Assembly: GCA_964615375.1 (NCBI GenBank)
Contig: CAZTOW010000043.1
Span: 17,640 to 81,639 of the forward strand
Length of the DNA: 64,000 bases
Origin: CAZKWG01 sp964615375
GTDB lineage: Bacteria > Myxococcota_A > UBA796 > CAZKWG01
Direction of reading: 5' to 3'
Shown: positions 48,028-58,107 of the stretch, one piece after another
Position numbering within the stretch: the stretch's first letter is position 1
How the letters are laid out: the number at the start of each line of letters is the position of its first letter
The notes under the pieces: generated by a model
Told to the model about the DNA's origin: nothing
Seen by the model: only the letters and a program-made list of their open reading frames with translations
Database searches by the model: none
Made by a program: the position numbers and the translations under genes

Positions 48028-48053
48028 CATTACACCCGCAGCCCGCTGTAATG
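48028..48053. promoter_or_regulatory. Copper-cluster palindrome, copy 1
   Basis: CATTACA-N12-TGTAATG in the 113-base gap between the divergent TolC/oxidase operon and the cupredoxin/sigma operon. A second copy with the same 26-bp span is at 49367; read in opposite orientation, 22 of 26 positions agree. Confidence 0.7.
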
Positions 48054-48097
48054 AAGACGACCTCCCCGCGTCTGCCTGGTCACTCAAGGAGGTCCTG

Positions 48098-48481
48098 ATG
48101 CGCACCCTTCGTCTCTACGCTCCCCTCATCGCGCTCCTCGCGGTGACCGCCGCCTCGCTGCTCCACCCCGTCAACGCCGAGGAGCCCCCTGCCGCGGCCC
48201 AGGTCGCCGCGCGCGTGATCCCCATCACCGTCCAGGGCGGCTACCACCCCGACCGGATCACGGCGGTGGAGGGCGAGCGTCTGCGCCTGGAGATCACACG
48301 CCAGGAGTACAGCGGCTGCACGCTGGAGATCGTCTTCCCCACGCTGGGCATCCGGCGCACCCTGCCCCCGGGGGAGACGGTGGTGATCGAGCTGGGCGCC
48401 GTGACGGCCGGCGAGATCCCCTTCCACTGTGGGATGAACATGACGCATGGCGTGATCGTGGTAGCTTCCAAGGAGGAGTGA
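48098..48481 (+). CDS. Exported cupredoxin-domain protein
   Basis: 127 residues with AAGGAGG before the ATG and a signal peptide (LYAPLIALLAVTAASLLHPVNA). The cupredoxin pattern is visible as ITRQEYSGCTLEIVFPTLGIRR, a PPGETVVIELG strand, and FHCGMNMTHGVIVV with Cys, His and Met ligands. It is a periplasmic copper protein and the first gene of the operon that ends with the sigma factor (2 bases apart). Confidence 0.8.
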   Translation: MRTLRLYAPLIALLAVTAASLLHPVNAEEPPAAAQVAARVIPITVQGGYHPDRITAVEGERLRLEITRQEYSGCTLEIVFPTLGIRRTLPPGETVVIELGAVTAGEIPFHCGMNMTHGVIVVASKEE

Positions 48482-48483
48482 AC

Positions 48484-49074
48484 ATGGACGCCACGCCCAT
48501 CTCCCCCGAGGTCCAGCGGGTCCTCGTCGAGAACCACCGGGCCTTCCTGGCCTTCCTCGAGCGCCGCGTGGGCAGCCGCGAGGTGGCCGAGGACATCCTG
48601 CAGGAGGCGTTCACCCGCGGGCTCGCGCGCGCGGACACGATCCGCGACGAAGAGTCGACCCTGGCCTGGTTCTACCGCGCGCTGCGCAACGCCGTCATCG
48701 ACCACTACCGTCGAGACGACGTGAAGCGGCGCGGGCTGGAGGGATTCGCGCGCGAGCTCGACCCCGTGACCGCCTCGCATGAGACCGCCGACGCGGTCTG
48801 CCGCTGCGTGCTCTCCCTCGCCGAGACGCTGAAGCCCGAGTACGCCGAGGCGATCCAACGCATCGACGTGGAAGGCATAGCGGTCAAGGACTTCGCGGAG
48901 CGCGTGGGGATCTCGGCCAGCAACGCCGGTGTCCGGGTGTTCCGCGCGCGGGAGGCGCTGCGGCGTCAGGTGTCGCGCTCCTGCGGCACCTGCGCCGAGC
49001 ACGGCTGCCTGGACTGCACCTGCGGAGCGCCGTCCAGGCCGCACGGGTGTCAGCCGGCCAGCTCGGCCTCGTAG
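48484..49074 (+). CDS. CorE-like ECF sigma factor with Cys-rich copper-sensing tail
   Basis: 196 residues from ATG 48484, preceded by AAGGAGGAG. Region 2 is FLERRVGSREVAEDILQEAFTRGL with LAWFYRALRNAVIDHYRR; region 4 is AIQRIDVEGIAVKDFAERVGIS followed by ARVFRAREALRRQ-like residues. The C-terminal CGTCAEHGCLDCTCG cluster, after the region 4 helix, matches the Cys-rich domain of Myxococcus CorE, which switches activity with the copper redox state. No anti-sigma gene is adjacent, as expected for this group. Predicted targets are the copper genes around it. Confidence 0.85.
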   Translation: MDATPISPEVQRVLVENHRAFLAFLERRVGSREVAEDILQEAFTRGLARADTIRDEESTLAWFYRALRNAVIDHYRRDDVKRRGLEGFARELDPVTASHETADAVCRCVLSLAETLKPEYAEAIQRIDVEGIAVKDFAERVGISASNAGVRVFRAREALRRQVSRSCGTCAEHGCLDCTCGAPSRPHGCQPASSAS

Positions 49075-49307
49075 CCGGCCTCGGCCAGCGCGCGGGTGAG
49101 CTCGGATGTGTCGAGAGGCATCCGATGCGTCACCTTCACCGTCTTCTCGCGCAGCCGCACGTCCACCGTCTCGACACCGTCGATCTCCTGGAGCGCGGCG
49201 GTGATGTGACGCACACAGGACGGGCAGCTCATCCCGGCCACGTTCATGGTGGTCTCGTGCATGGGGGACTCGCTCATCTGCGTTGTGTTCAGTTGGGTCG
49301 CGTTCAT
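49050..49307 (-). CDS. copZ: Copper chaperone CopZ-like (HMA domain)
   Basis: 85 residues from ATG 49307, with AGGAGAG upstream. An N-terminal Thr/Met/His-rich lead (SESPMHETTMNV) precedes a single HMA domain with the metal site GMSCPSC and the closing GYEAELAG. It converges on the sigma-factor gene; the 3' ends overlap by 25 bases. It diverges from copA at the second palindrome. It should hand Cu(I) to CopA in the cytoplasm. Confidence 0.85.
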   Translation of the reverse strand: MNATQLNTTQMSESPMHETTMNVAGMSCPSCVRHITAALQEIDGVETVDVRLREKTVKVTHRMPLDTSELTRALAEAGYEAELAG

Positions 49308-49366
49308 GTTCTCTCCTGAGGGAGGCTTCGTGCCTCTCACCCCGGCAGACGCGACGGGTGGAGGAT

Positions 49367-49392
49367 CATTACAGCGGGCGATGGCTGTAATG
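49367..49392. promoter_or_regulatory. Copper-cluster palindrome, copy 2
   Basis: CATTACAGC-N8-GCTGTAATG, 9-bp arms, in the gap between divergent copZ and copA. It has the same outer arms and span as the copy at 48028, so one regulator or polymerase holoenzyme probably recognises both. Confidence 0.72.
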
Positions 49393-49438
49393 GCGACGGG
49401 GCGCGCGCGTCAGCATGGGCGAACCCTGGAGAAACCCC

Positions 49439-51745
<2,307 letters not shown>

Positions 51746-51755
51746 GGGCCCCCGC

Positions 51756-52232
51756 TCACTCCGCCTGGATCGCGGCCACCATCTGGTCGATCACGATGTT
51801 CCAGCCCACCTGGAAGCCCATCTGCTCGTGCTGGGCCCGCGTGTCCGGGTTGCCGTGGCGGGCGATGGCGATGTAGCGGGTGCCCTCGGGGTGGGGCTCC
51901 AGGATCAGGATGGCGGAGAAGAAGGGCTTGTCCGCCGGGCGGAAGCCGGGCAGCAGCGCGTCCGTCCAGACCAGGCGCTGGTTCGGGACGATCTCCAGGT
52001 AGCAGCCCGTGTTCTCGAAGCGCTCGCCGTCGGGGCCGTGCATGACGGAGCGGAAGGCGCCCCCCGGCCGCAGGTCGATCTCGACGTCCGAGACGAACCA
52101 GGGCTTCGGGCAGAACCACTGCTCCAGGTGCTTCGGCGTGGTCCAGGCGCGGAAGACCTTCTCCGGCGAGACGGGGACGACGCGGTCGATGATCAGGTCG
52201 AGGTTGGGATCGAAGTCGGGGAGGATGCTCAT
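51756..52232 (-). CDS. SRPBCC/AHSA1-domain protein
   Basis: 158 residues. The Bet v1-like pattern is clear: LIIDRVVPVSPEKVFRAWTTPKHLEQWFCP, DLRPGGAFRSVMHGPDGERF, GCYLEIVPNQRLVWTDAL and a C-terminal helix GWNIVIDQMVAAI. These proteins bind small hydrophobic ligands or modulate stress responses. The ATG overlaps the ArsR stop (ATGA); such ArsR/AHSA1 pairs are common. Confidence 0.85.
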   Translation of the reverse strand: MSILPDFDPNLDLIIDRVVPVSPEKVFRAWTTPKHLEQWFCPKPWFVSDVEIDLRPGGAFRSVMHGPDGERFENTGCYLEIVPNQRLVWTDALLPGFRPADKPFFSAILILEPHPEGTRYIAIARHGNPDTRAQHEQMGFQVGWNIVIDQMVAAIQAE

Positions 52233-52567
52233 GGGGGGTCATCCGGCATGGTGAGGAGGTACTGATCGAGCTGGTCACAGCGCCGCTCCCACAGCGAGCG
52301 CTGCTGATCCAGCCAGTCCTGGACCGGTGCGAGCCGATTGGGGACGAAGGTGCAGGTGCGGACCCTCCCTCGCTTCTCCGTGCGGATCAGGCCCGCCTCC
52401 TCCAGCACGCGGAGGTGCTGGACGAAGGTGGGCAGCGAGACCGGGTGTGGGCGCGCCAGCTCGCTCACCGCCGCCGGGCCGAGCGCCAGCCGCGCGAGCA
52501 CCGCCCGCCGGGTCGAGTCGGCGAGCGCGCGGAAGACAGCGTCGGAGCTGGAGGACGGGTCGAGCAT
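52229..52567 (-). CDS. ArsR-family regulator paired with SRPBCC protein
   Basis: 112 residues from ATG 52567. DAVFRALADSTRRAVLARLALGPAAVSELARPH, then PTFVQHLRVLEEAGLIRTEKRGRVRTC is the winged helix. The C-terminus has QQRSLWERRCDQLDQYL. No Shine-Dalgarno is visible; the start lies 4 bases from a palindrome, so the message may be nearly leaderless. It is translationally coupled to the SRPBCC gene. Confidence 0.82.
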   Translation of the reverse strand: MLDPSSSSDAVFRALADSTRRAVLARLALGPAAVSELARPHPVSLPTFVQHLRVLEEAGLIRTEKRGRVRTCTFVPNRLAPVQDWLDQQRSLWERRCDQLDQYLLTMPDDPP

Positions 52568-52570
52568 GGC

Positions 52571-52596
52571 AACACTTAGGTAATTTTCTAAGTGTT
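52571..52596. promoter_or_regulatory. Perfect palindrome ahead of arsR, probable operator
   Basis: AACACTTAG-N8-CTAAGTGTT, 9-bp perfect arms, AT-rich spacer. It begins 3 bases upstream of the arsR ATG, and the stop codon of the preceding beta-helix gene lies within it. No U-run follows, so it is more likely an ArsR operator than a terminator. Confidence 0.65.
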
Positions 52597-54357
52597 CCGC
52601 GTCAAGGATCTCTTCGAGAATCGACGCCGGATCCCGCTCGCCAGCAGCGCTAGGAGCGCCCAGGGCGCGGGGGCGCTCGGGCTGGCGCCGCATGTGCAGC
52701 CCTCCGTCTTCGGGCCCGGCGCGGGGGTGTCGGAGTCGGTGGTGGCCTCGTCGGAGTGCTCCGGGGCGGTGTCCGCGGGGGCCGTGTCTGCGGGCACGGA
52801 GTCCGGGGAGCTGGTGTCCGCCGGGCTCGTGTCTGGGGGGCTGGTGTCGCCGGGGCTCGTGTCCCAGGGCCCGGTGTCGATGAGCTCGCCCGTGTCCCCT
52901 GTGTCCTCCTCCTCCAGCTCCTCCGCGGTCCCGTAGGCGCCGATGTCGGCCACGGTCCCGTCCTCGTCCAGCGTGCTGGGGTCCCCGGCGTCGATCAGGG
53001 GCGAGCCCTCCAACAGGTGCAGGTCGTCCGAGCAGTCTCCATCCAGGGTGTAGGAGACCAGCATGGGCTCGGCGACGATGTTCCCGTCAGAGCTGGTCGA
53101 GAAGCTGGCGTAGCCGCCCGCGTCCGCGGGGTCGTTCTCATACCAGGCGTTGTAGGCGAAGGTGGAGGCGAGCGCCGTCTCCTCGTCGTAGAGGTACACC
53201 GCCGACCCGCCGCTGCCCCAGGCGACCAGGTTGTTGCGGAAGGTGATCGCGCTGGTCTTCGCGTACAGCGCGCTGCCCTCCTCCTCGGTGTCGTCCAGGC
53301 GGTTGCCGACGAAGCTGTTGTTCTGAATCAGCACGGCGCCCGACTGGTAGAAGTACAGTGCGCCGCCGTCGCTCTTCGTGTCCGAGTTCTCCACGAAGCG
53401 GTTGCGCGTCCAGGTGTCGGTCGTGTTGTGGGCCGAGGTCGCGACGCCCCCCTCGCCCCCCTTGGCGTAGTTGGTGCAGAACAGGTTCCCGGTCACCTCG
53501 ACGTCCTCGTTGCTGTACAGGAACAGGGCCCCGCCGTCCGCGTAGGCGTAGTTGGCCTCGAAGGTGTTGTCCTCGATGGTCAGTATGTCCACGTCGTTGA
53601 CCACGATGGCGCCGCCCCAGTCTTCCCCTGAGGTGCTGCCGTTGAGTCGAAAGGTCGAGTCGTGGACGCTCACGGTAGACTCGGCGGCGTCCGTGTCGTC
53701 ATAGCCCCAGGCGACGATGGCGCCGCCCCAGTCGCTGTAGGTCAGGTTCTCCTCGAAGGTGCACCCGTCCACCTCCAGGGTGTGCGCGCCCACCGCCTTG
53801 AAGTACATCACCCCGCCGTAGAACGTGGCCACGTTGCCCGTAAACGTGCTGTCCGTGATCGTCGTGTCGGTGTCCACGGCTCCCAGCACGGGGTAATAGC
53901 TGGCCTGCATGTTCATGAAGGTCGAGTCGGTGATCGTCAGCACGCTGTCCGAGGCGTAGATCCCCGTGGAGTCCGCGAGCCCCGTCGGTCCGTCCTGCAC
54001 CAGCACCCCGTCGAGCTCGAGCGTGGACTGGTCCAGACGGATGGCGCGCAGGTGTGGGTTGTAGATCTCCAGGTCCTGGACTGAGACCTCCTCGCCCCCG
54101 TCCACGGTCAGCGTGGCGACCGTCTTGCACACGCCCGTCCCGTCCAGGGTGGTCGCGTCGCTGCCCGCGCCGAGGATCGTCAGATCCTTGCCCGAGGGGT
54201 CCACGCACTCGACGTAGCTCCCCGCGGCGACGCTGATCGTGTCGCCGTCGCTGGCGTCCTCGACCGCGGACTGCACCGTCGCGTAGGCCGAGGGGTCCGC
54301 GGGGTCCACCAGGAGCGTGGCGGCGGTCACGAGCGAACAGAAGAACAGGAACATCAT
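52588..54357 (-). CDS. Right-handed beta-helix surface protein with MYXO-CTERM-like tail
   Basis: 589 residues with a signal peptide (MFLFFCSLVTAAT). YATVQSAVEDASDGDTISVAAGSY starts a pectate-lyase-like parallel beta-helix. Many rungs of the form LTITDSTFMNN, EVDGCTFEENL, GGAIVAWG and GGALFLYSN follow up to residue about 470. A Thr/Asp/Pro/Ser linker (DTSPGDTSPPDTSPADTS) leads to CTCGASPSAPAPWALLALLASGIRRR. This tail of a Cys motif, one hydrophobic helix and a basic end is the layout of MYXO-CTERM sorting signals. It is predicted to be surface-anchored; carbohydrate binding is possible but no catalytic site was found. Confidence 0.8.
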   Translation of the reverse strand: MMFLFFCSLVTAATLLVDPADPSAYATVQSAVEDASDGDTISVAAGSYVECVDPSGKDLTILGAGSDATTLDGTGVCKTVATLTVDGGEEVSVQDLEIYNPHLRAIRLDQSTLELDGVLVQDGPTGLADSTGIYASDSVLTITDSTFMNMQASYYPVLGAVDTDTTITDSTFTGNVATFYGGVMYFKAVGAHTLEVDGCTFEENLTYSDWGGAIVAWGYDDTDAAESTVSVHDSTFRLNGSTSGEDWGGAIVVNDVDILTIEDNTFEANYAYADGGALFLYSNEDVEVTGNLFCTNYAKGGEGGVATSAHNTTDTWTRNRFVENSDTKSDGGALYFYQSGAVLIQNNSFVGNRLDDTEEEGSALYAKTSAITFRNNLVAWGSGGSAVYLYDEETALASTFAYNAWYENDPADAGGYASFSTSSDGNIVAEPMLVSYTLDGDCSDDLHLLEGSPLIDAGDPSTLDEDGTVADIGAYGTAEELEEEDTGDTGELIDTGPWDTSPGDTSPPDTSPADTSSPDSVPADTAPADTAPEHSDEATTDSDTPAPGPKTEGCTCGASPSAPAPWALLALLASGIRRRFSKRSLTRNT

Positions 54358-54390
54358 GGACTCCTTCGCGGGCCTCGAGGCAAGGGGCGA

Positions 54391-55104
54391 TCAGAGGCTG
54401 GCCAGGTTGAGCACGAAGCTCGTGTTGTCGGCCTCCTCCAGGACATAACCGAAGACGCTCCCATCGCAGACCACGACGACCTGCCCCTGGTCCACCTCCT
54501 CCGCGGCGATCACCGTGGCGTCCTCGTACACGCCGACGGCGGCGCCCTCCCCCGGCTCTACCTCGGCCGCGTAGAAGAGCGTCATGGCGCTCACCCCGTC
54601 CGTGAGCGGGGCGAGCGAGCTCAGCTCCAGGTCCAACTCGCCCGTGATGGAGCGCTCGACGGGGACCAGCGTGCTGCCCAGGCGGGCCAGGTACTCGGCC
54701 GCGCCCTCGTGGTCCCCGAAGCCGCCGTGCTCCGTCACCACGACCAGGCGCCCGCCGCCGGCCAGGAGGGTCTGTCCTGCGGAGACGAGGGTGTCGTCGA
54801 AGCCGGACGGGCTGAGCAGGATCAGCACGCCGTGGTCGGCCTCGAAGTCGGCGGGGATGGTGTCGGTCAGGGTGACGGGGATGTCGGCGGACTCGTAGAG
54901 GGCGACGAGGTCTTCTTCGTAGATGTCGTAGGCTCCCCCGCCGGAACCGTTGTAGAGGAGGACGCCGGAGCCGACGGTGGGGAGGGGCTCGCCTTCGCCT
55001 TCGCCTTCACCGGAGTGCTCGCCTTCGCCTTCGCCTTCGCCGGGGTTGGAGCCCTTGTCGGCGCTGGGGCAGGCGATGAGGAGGCAGAGGAAGAGGGAGC
55101 GCAC
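54391..55104 (-). CDS. Lipoprotein with GE-repeat linker
   Basis: 237 residues from GTG 55104 with GAGG upstream. Lipobox LFLCLLIAC gives the lipidated Cys. A linker of alternating Gly-Glu (about residues 22-40) precedes a Rossmann-like domain: AYDIYEEDLVALYESADIPVT, GVLILLSPSGFDDTLVSAG, LLAGGGRLVVVTEHGGFGDHEG and SVFGYVLEEADNTSFVLNL. This resembles the GATase-like or DUF4350-type domains that bind without catalysis, but the family is not certain. Confidence 0.65.
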   Translation of the reverse strand: MRSLFLCLLIACPSADKGSNPGEGEGEGEHSGEGEGEGEPLPTVGSGVLLYNGSGGGAYDIYEEDLVALYESADIPVTLTDTIPADFEADHGVLILLSPSGFDDTLVSAGQTLLAGGGRLVVVTEHGGFGDHEGAAEYLARLGSTLVPVERSITGELDLELSSLAPLTDGVSAMTLFYAAEVEPGEGAAVGVYEDATVIAAEEVDQGQVVVVCDGSVFGYVLEEADNTSFVLNLASL

Positions 55105-55354
55105 GGGGACCTCGGGGGTGTGGGGTTGGGGGGAGAAGGTAGCGCGTCGCCGGGGTGACCATGGAGAGCGGTGGGGCAGAGCACCGTGGGCGGCCAGGCC
55201 AGCAGGGTGAAGACGCAAGATAAATCACCTTAGATAGTTAGAAATTTACTACCCCCAGGCCCTCCGCATGTGACGTCGGAGGAGCTGAACCGGTAGGGTA
55301 GCGGGGGGTGTCCCGTGCTGGTCGTCGAGCCCCTCGAGCCCCGAGGTGGGCGCG

Positions 55355-55829
55355 TTACTCTACGGTCGCGATGCCCGACCAGTACGAGGTATAGTAGTAG
55401 TCAACGCCCCCAACCGTGTAGGGGTAATCGAGGTGGCCTCGGTAGAAGTAGAGGGTGCTGTCGGACATGTGCGCCTGAAACACGGGGTACCAGGCTGTGT
55501 AATCGACACTGTAGTACCAGAGGATGCTGTAACCGTAGTCCAAGAAGTCTTCGTCGAAGCCGAGCAGCCACGTGAAGTCGAGCGCCAGGCTGTCGCAGTC
55601 GCCCTCGCCCTCATACGAGGCGTCCGGATTGTAGGAGAAGTCCACGCTGAAGGCCCAGTCACACTCGGGACACAATTCCGTAGGGGTGCCGGACAGGTCC
55701 CAGTACAGGTCGCAGGCGAGATAGTCTGGATCGGGGTCGAAGGCGAACAGGAGATTGGCCGTGCCTTCCAGAGAGCTCGACTCCCCTTCGCCCTCCCCTT
55801 CGCCCTCCCCTTCGCCCTCCCCTTTGTAC
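55355..55829 (-). pseudogene. GE-repeat lipoprotein, 3' part, separated by an IS element
   Basis: The frame begins in a Gly-Glu repeat and continues as a domain with LLFAFDPDPDYLACDLYWDL, CPECDWAFSVDFSYNPD, a Tyr-rich stretch and the end YYYTSYWSGIATVE. It has no start of its own. The matching 5' part with signal peptide and lipobox lies beyond the IS at 57425-57617. Removing the IS and one GTAC copy does not put the two parts exactly in frame, so either a base was lost or the halves come from two related genes. Confidence 0.65.
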
Positions 55830-55895
55830 TGCCTCCCCCGGGACCTGACTCCTCCCACCACCCTGATTAGAGTGGTGATCACCTCAGGAGAGTCC

Positions 55896-56210
55896 ATGCC
55901 CCGCAAGGCCCGTCGATCCCACGCCACCGACCAGAAGGTCGCGCTCCTCAGGCGCCACTTCGTCGAGAAGGTGCCTATCTCGCAGATCTGCGAGGAGGCT
56001 GACATTCAGCCCAGCCTCTTCTACTACTGGCAGAAGCAGCTCTTCGAGAACGCCGATCGTGCCCTGGAGGGCCCGAAGAGCTCCGGCCGCGAGCAGGAGC
56101 TGGCCCGCAAGGTCGAGCACCTGGAGGCGAAGGTCGCTCGCAAGGACCAGGTCATCGCCGAGATCTCGGAGGAGTACGTCCAGTTAAAAAAAGAGCTTGG
56201 GGAGCCCTGA
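55896..56210 (+). CDS. IS3-family transposase OrfA
   Basis: 104 residues with CAGGAGA before the ATG. The HTH reads KVALLRRHFVEKVPISQICEEADIQPSLFYYWQKQLFEN (helix-turn-helix of the HTH_8 type). A leucine-zipper-like end follows (ELARKVEHLEAKVARKDQVIAEI). The A7 run at 56186-56192 precedes its stop. Confidence 0.88.
   Translation: MPRKARRSHATDQKVALLRRHFVEKVPISQICEEADIQPSLFYYWQKQLFENADRALEGPKSSGREQELARKVEHLEAKVARKDQVIAEISEEYVQLKKELGEP
56186..56192 (+). promoter_or_regulatory. Programmed -1 frameshift site
   Basis: A-AAA-AAA in the orfA frame, 16 bases before the orfA stop. A -1 slip enters the orfB frame, which is open without its own good start, as in other IS3 elements that make OrfAB. Confidence 0.75.
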
Positions 56211-57193
56211 ATGGCCAATGGGTTCCCCATGATACTCGGGACGAGGTCATCGACTTCGTCACCGCCCTGGCCGAGCGGACCGAGCTGCCCGCCTACCGCA
56301 TCGTCGGCTGGATCGGCATCCAGAAGGGCAAGTTCTACGACTGGAAGGAGCGATATGGCAAGGTCAACGAGCACAACGCCTCGATCCCCCGAGACAACTG
56401 GCTCACCGACGACGAGAAGGCCGCCATCATCGCCTACTTCCACGACCATCCCCTCAACGGCTACCGGCGTCTCACCTTCATGATGCTCGACGACAACGTC
56501 GTCGCCTGCAGCCCCGCCAGCGTCTACCGGGTGCTGCACGGCGCCGGCCTGCTCGACCGCTGGACCCGCACCGCCTCCCGCAAGGGCACCGGCTTCCTCC
56601 AGCCCGAGCAGCCCCATGAGCACTGGCACATCGACATCGCCTACATCAACGTCTCGGGCACCTTCTACTACCTCTGCTCCGTGCTCGACGGCGCCAGCCG
56701 CTACATCGTCCACTGGGAGATTCGGGAGTCCATGACCGAGCAGGACGTCGAGCTCCTCCTCCAACGTGCCCGCGAGAAGTTCCCCGACGCAAAGCCGAGG
56801 ATCATCTCCGACAACGGTCCTCAGTTCATCGCGCTCGATTTCAAGAAGTACATCCGCCTCGCCGGCCTCACCCACGTCCGCATCTCTCCGGGATATCCCC
56901 AGTCTAACGGCAAGCTCGAGCGCTGGCACAAGACGCTCAAGGGCGACGCTATCCGCCTGCGTCCCCCCGACTCGCTCGACGAGGCCCGACGCATCGTCGC
57001 CGCCTTCGTCGACGAGTACAACCACAGGCGCCTGCACTCCGCCATCGGCTACGTCACCCCCGCCGATCGCCTCGCCGGCCGCCAGGACGAGATCTGGGCC
57101 GAGCGCGATCGCAAGCTCGAAGCCGCCCGCGCGCGCCGCGCCCAGCTCCGCCAGGCCGCCCGTGCTGCGGCCCTGGAGCCGGCCGCCGCATGA
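56204..57193 (+). CDS. IS3-family transposase OrfB (DDE integrase core)
   Basis: About 329 residues in the -1 frame relative to OrfA, produced mainly as an OrfAB fusion. The start shown is only where the frame separates. HTH-like VIDFVTALAERTELPAYRIVGWI and YFHDHPLNGYRRLTFMM lead to the rve core. Its catalytic residues are the Asp in HWHIDIAYI, the Asp in ISDNGPQF and the Glu in GKLERWHKTLKGD. It catalyses transposition of the surrounding IS. Intact, no stop codons. Confidence 0.88.
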   Translation, partial: ALNGQWVPHDTRDEVIDFVTALAERTELPAYRIVGWIGIQKGKFYDWKERYGKVNEHNASIPRDNWLTDDEKAAIIAYFHDHPLNGYRRLTFMMLDDNVVACSPASVYRVLHGAGLLDRWTRTASRKGTGFLQPEQPHEHWHIDIAYINVSGTFYYLCSVLDGASRYIVHWEIRESMTEQDVELLLQRAREKFPDAKPRIISDNGPQFIALDFKKYIRLAGLTHVRISPGYPQSNGKLERWHKTLKGDAIRLRPPDSLDEARRIVAAFVDEYNHRRLHSAIGYVTPADRLAGRQDEIWAERDRKLEAARARRAQLRQAARAAALEPAAA

Positions 57194-57424
57194 CCCTCCT
57201 CCTCCCCCTGCACCCTGGTGGGCAGCGCCGTCCTCACGGCCGAGGCGAAGGCAAGAGAGCGCCGGGTCCCCCGCACAAGCGCGCTCCGCGCGCGCGGAGG
57301 GGGTGGCGCGACCTTGCCGAAGCCGAGGGCGGAGGTATCTTCCCACACCAGGGTCCAGGGGCGCCCCGCCTCGACCCTCGTTCCAATCGACCCATCAATC
57401 CACAGTCAGGTTCACGCTGGACCA

Positions 57425-57617
57425 GTACACCTTCGCCCTCACCCTCCCCTTCACCCTCACCCTCCCCTTCACCCTCACCCTCCCCCTCCCCCTCCCCCTC
57501 GCCTTCGCCCTCCCCTTCACCCTCGCCGATGTCCTTGATGCCGCCGGGGCAGCCGGTGAGCGTGAGGCCCGCCAGGGCGGTGCTGATGAGGAGCATTTGA
57601 ACTCTTGATACCTGCAT
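57425..57617 (-). pseudogene. GE-repeat lipoprotein, 5' part
   Basis: ATG 57617 with GGAGGAGG upstream encodes QVSRVQMLLISTALAGLTLTG followed by Cys (lipobox LTGC), then PGGIKDI and a run of about 19 Gly-Glu units. The IS begins where the run ends. In the present sequence translation continues into the IS as VLVQREPD and stops within it. Confidence 0.7.
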
Positions 57618-57903
57618 GTCGTCCTCCTCCAACTTGAAGCTGGACTTCGAGTGTACGGGGGGCCCCCAACAGAAGCAAGCCCGGCCGCCGCCGGTCCCGT
57701 CGAGATGGCTTCATGCAAGGCCCGAACGTGGAGCAGCGAGGATGATCGGGTGCGCGCTCCTGCGCTGGCTGCACCCGCAGGCGTCTGCGCGCTACCTCTC
57801 AGCAGCTCGCCAGATTGGTGCCAGGGATGGACAGCGTGGGTCATGTGCCAGATATCCAGGTCAAGGGATCAGGTAACAGGTATGCAGCTTGTTTCAGAAA
57901 TTG

Positions 57904-57955
57904 AAATCGTATCAACCTGACACCTGACACACGTATCAACCTGACACCTGACCCT
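57904..57955. repeat. Tandem 24-bp repeat containing CGTATCAACCTGACACCTGA
   Basis: Two direct copies with period 24 start at 57908 and 57932. The first copy and its AAAT lead recur exactly as a 24-base match at 63856-63879. This marks a dispersed intergenic repeat. Confidence 0.8.
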
Positions 57956-58012
57956 GACCCTTGACCCCCTGACCCCTGACCTGACCCTTGACCCTCCTGA
58001 CCCTGGACGACG
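57943..58012. repeat. Low-complexity CCTGACCC / CTTGACCC tract
   Basis: About ten imperfect tandem copies of an 8-base unit (CCTGACCC, CTTGACCC, with 5-6 base variants) follow directly after the 24-bp repeats. The unit resembles the ACCTGAC part of those repeats, suggesting local slippage expansion. Confidence 0.6.
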
Positions 58013-58107
58013 ATCCGACGACCCGCTACATCACCTGACCCGCCAACCTCTCTGGACGACAGCCGCCAGAGTTCCCGGACATCACCGTCAGGAGCCCCAG
58101 AGATCGG

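Larger units (their letters stand above)
55830..57424 (+). mobile_element. IS3-family insertion sequence, complete with 4-bp target duplication
   Basis: 1,595 bp. The ends are TG...CA; the first 21 bases of the two ends align with ACCTGACT at identical positions 14-21, as imperfect terminal inverted repeats. Direct GTAC copies flank it (55826-55829 and 57425-57428). It contains overlapping orfA and orfB in the -1 arrangement with an A7 slippery run. It is inserted in the Gly-Glu repeat of a lipoprotein gene. Confidence 0.85.
57618..58107. other. Repeat-bearing intergenic region
   Basis: No supportable gene. The left third is ordinary GC-rich sequence; the right part contains a 24-bp tandem repeat and a low-complexity CCTGACCC tract (separate entries). 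Confidence 0.45.
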
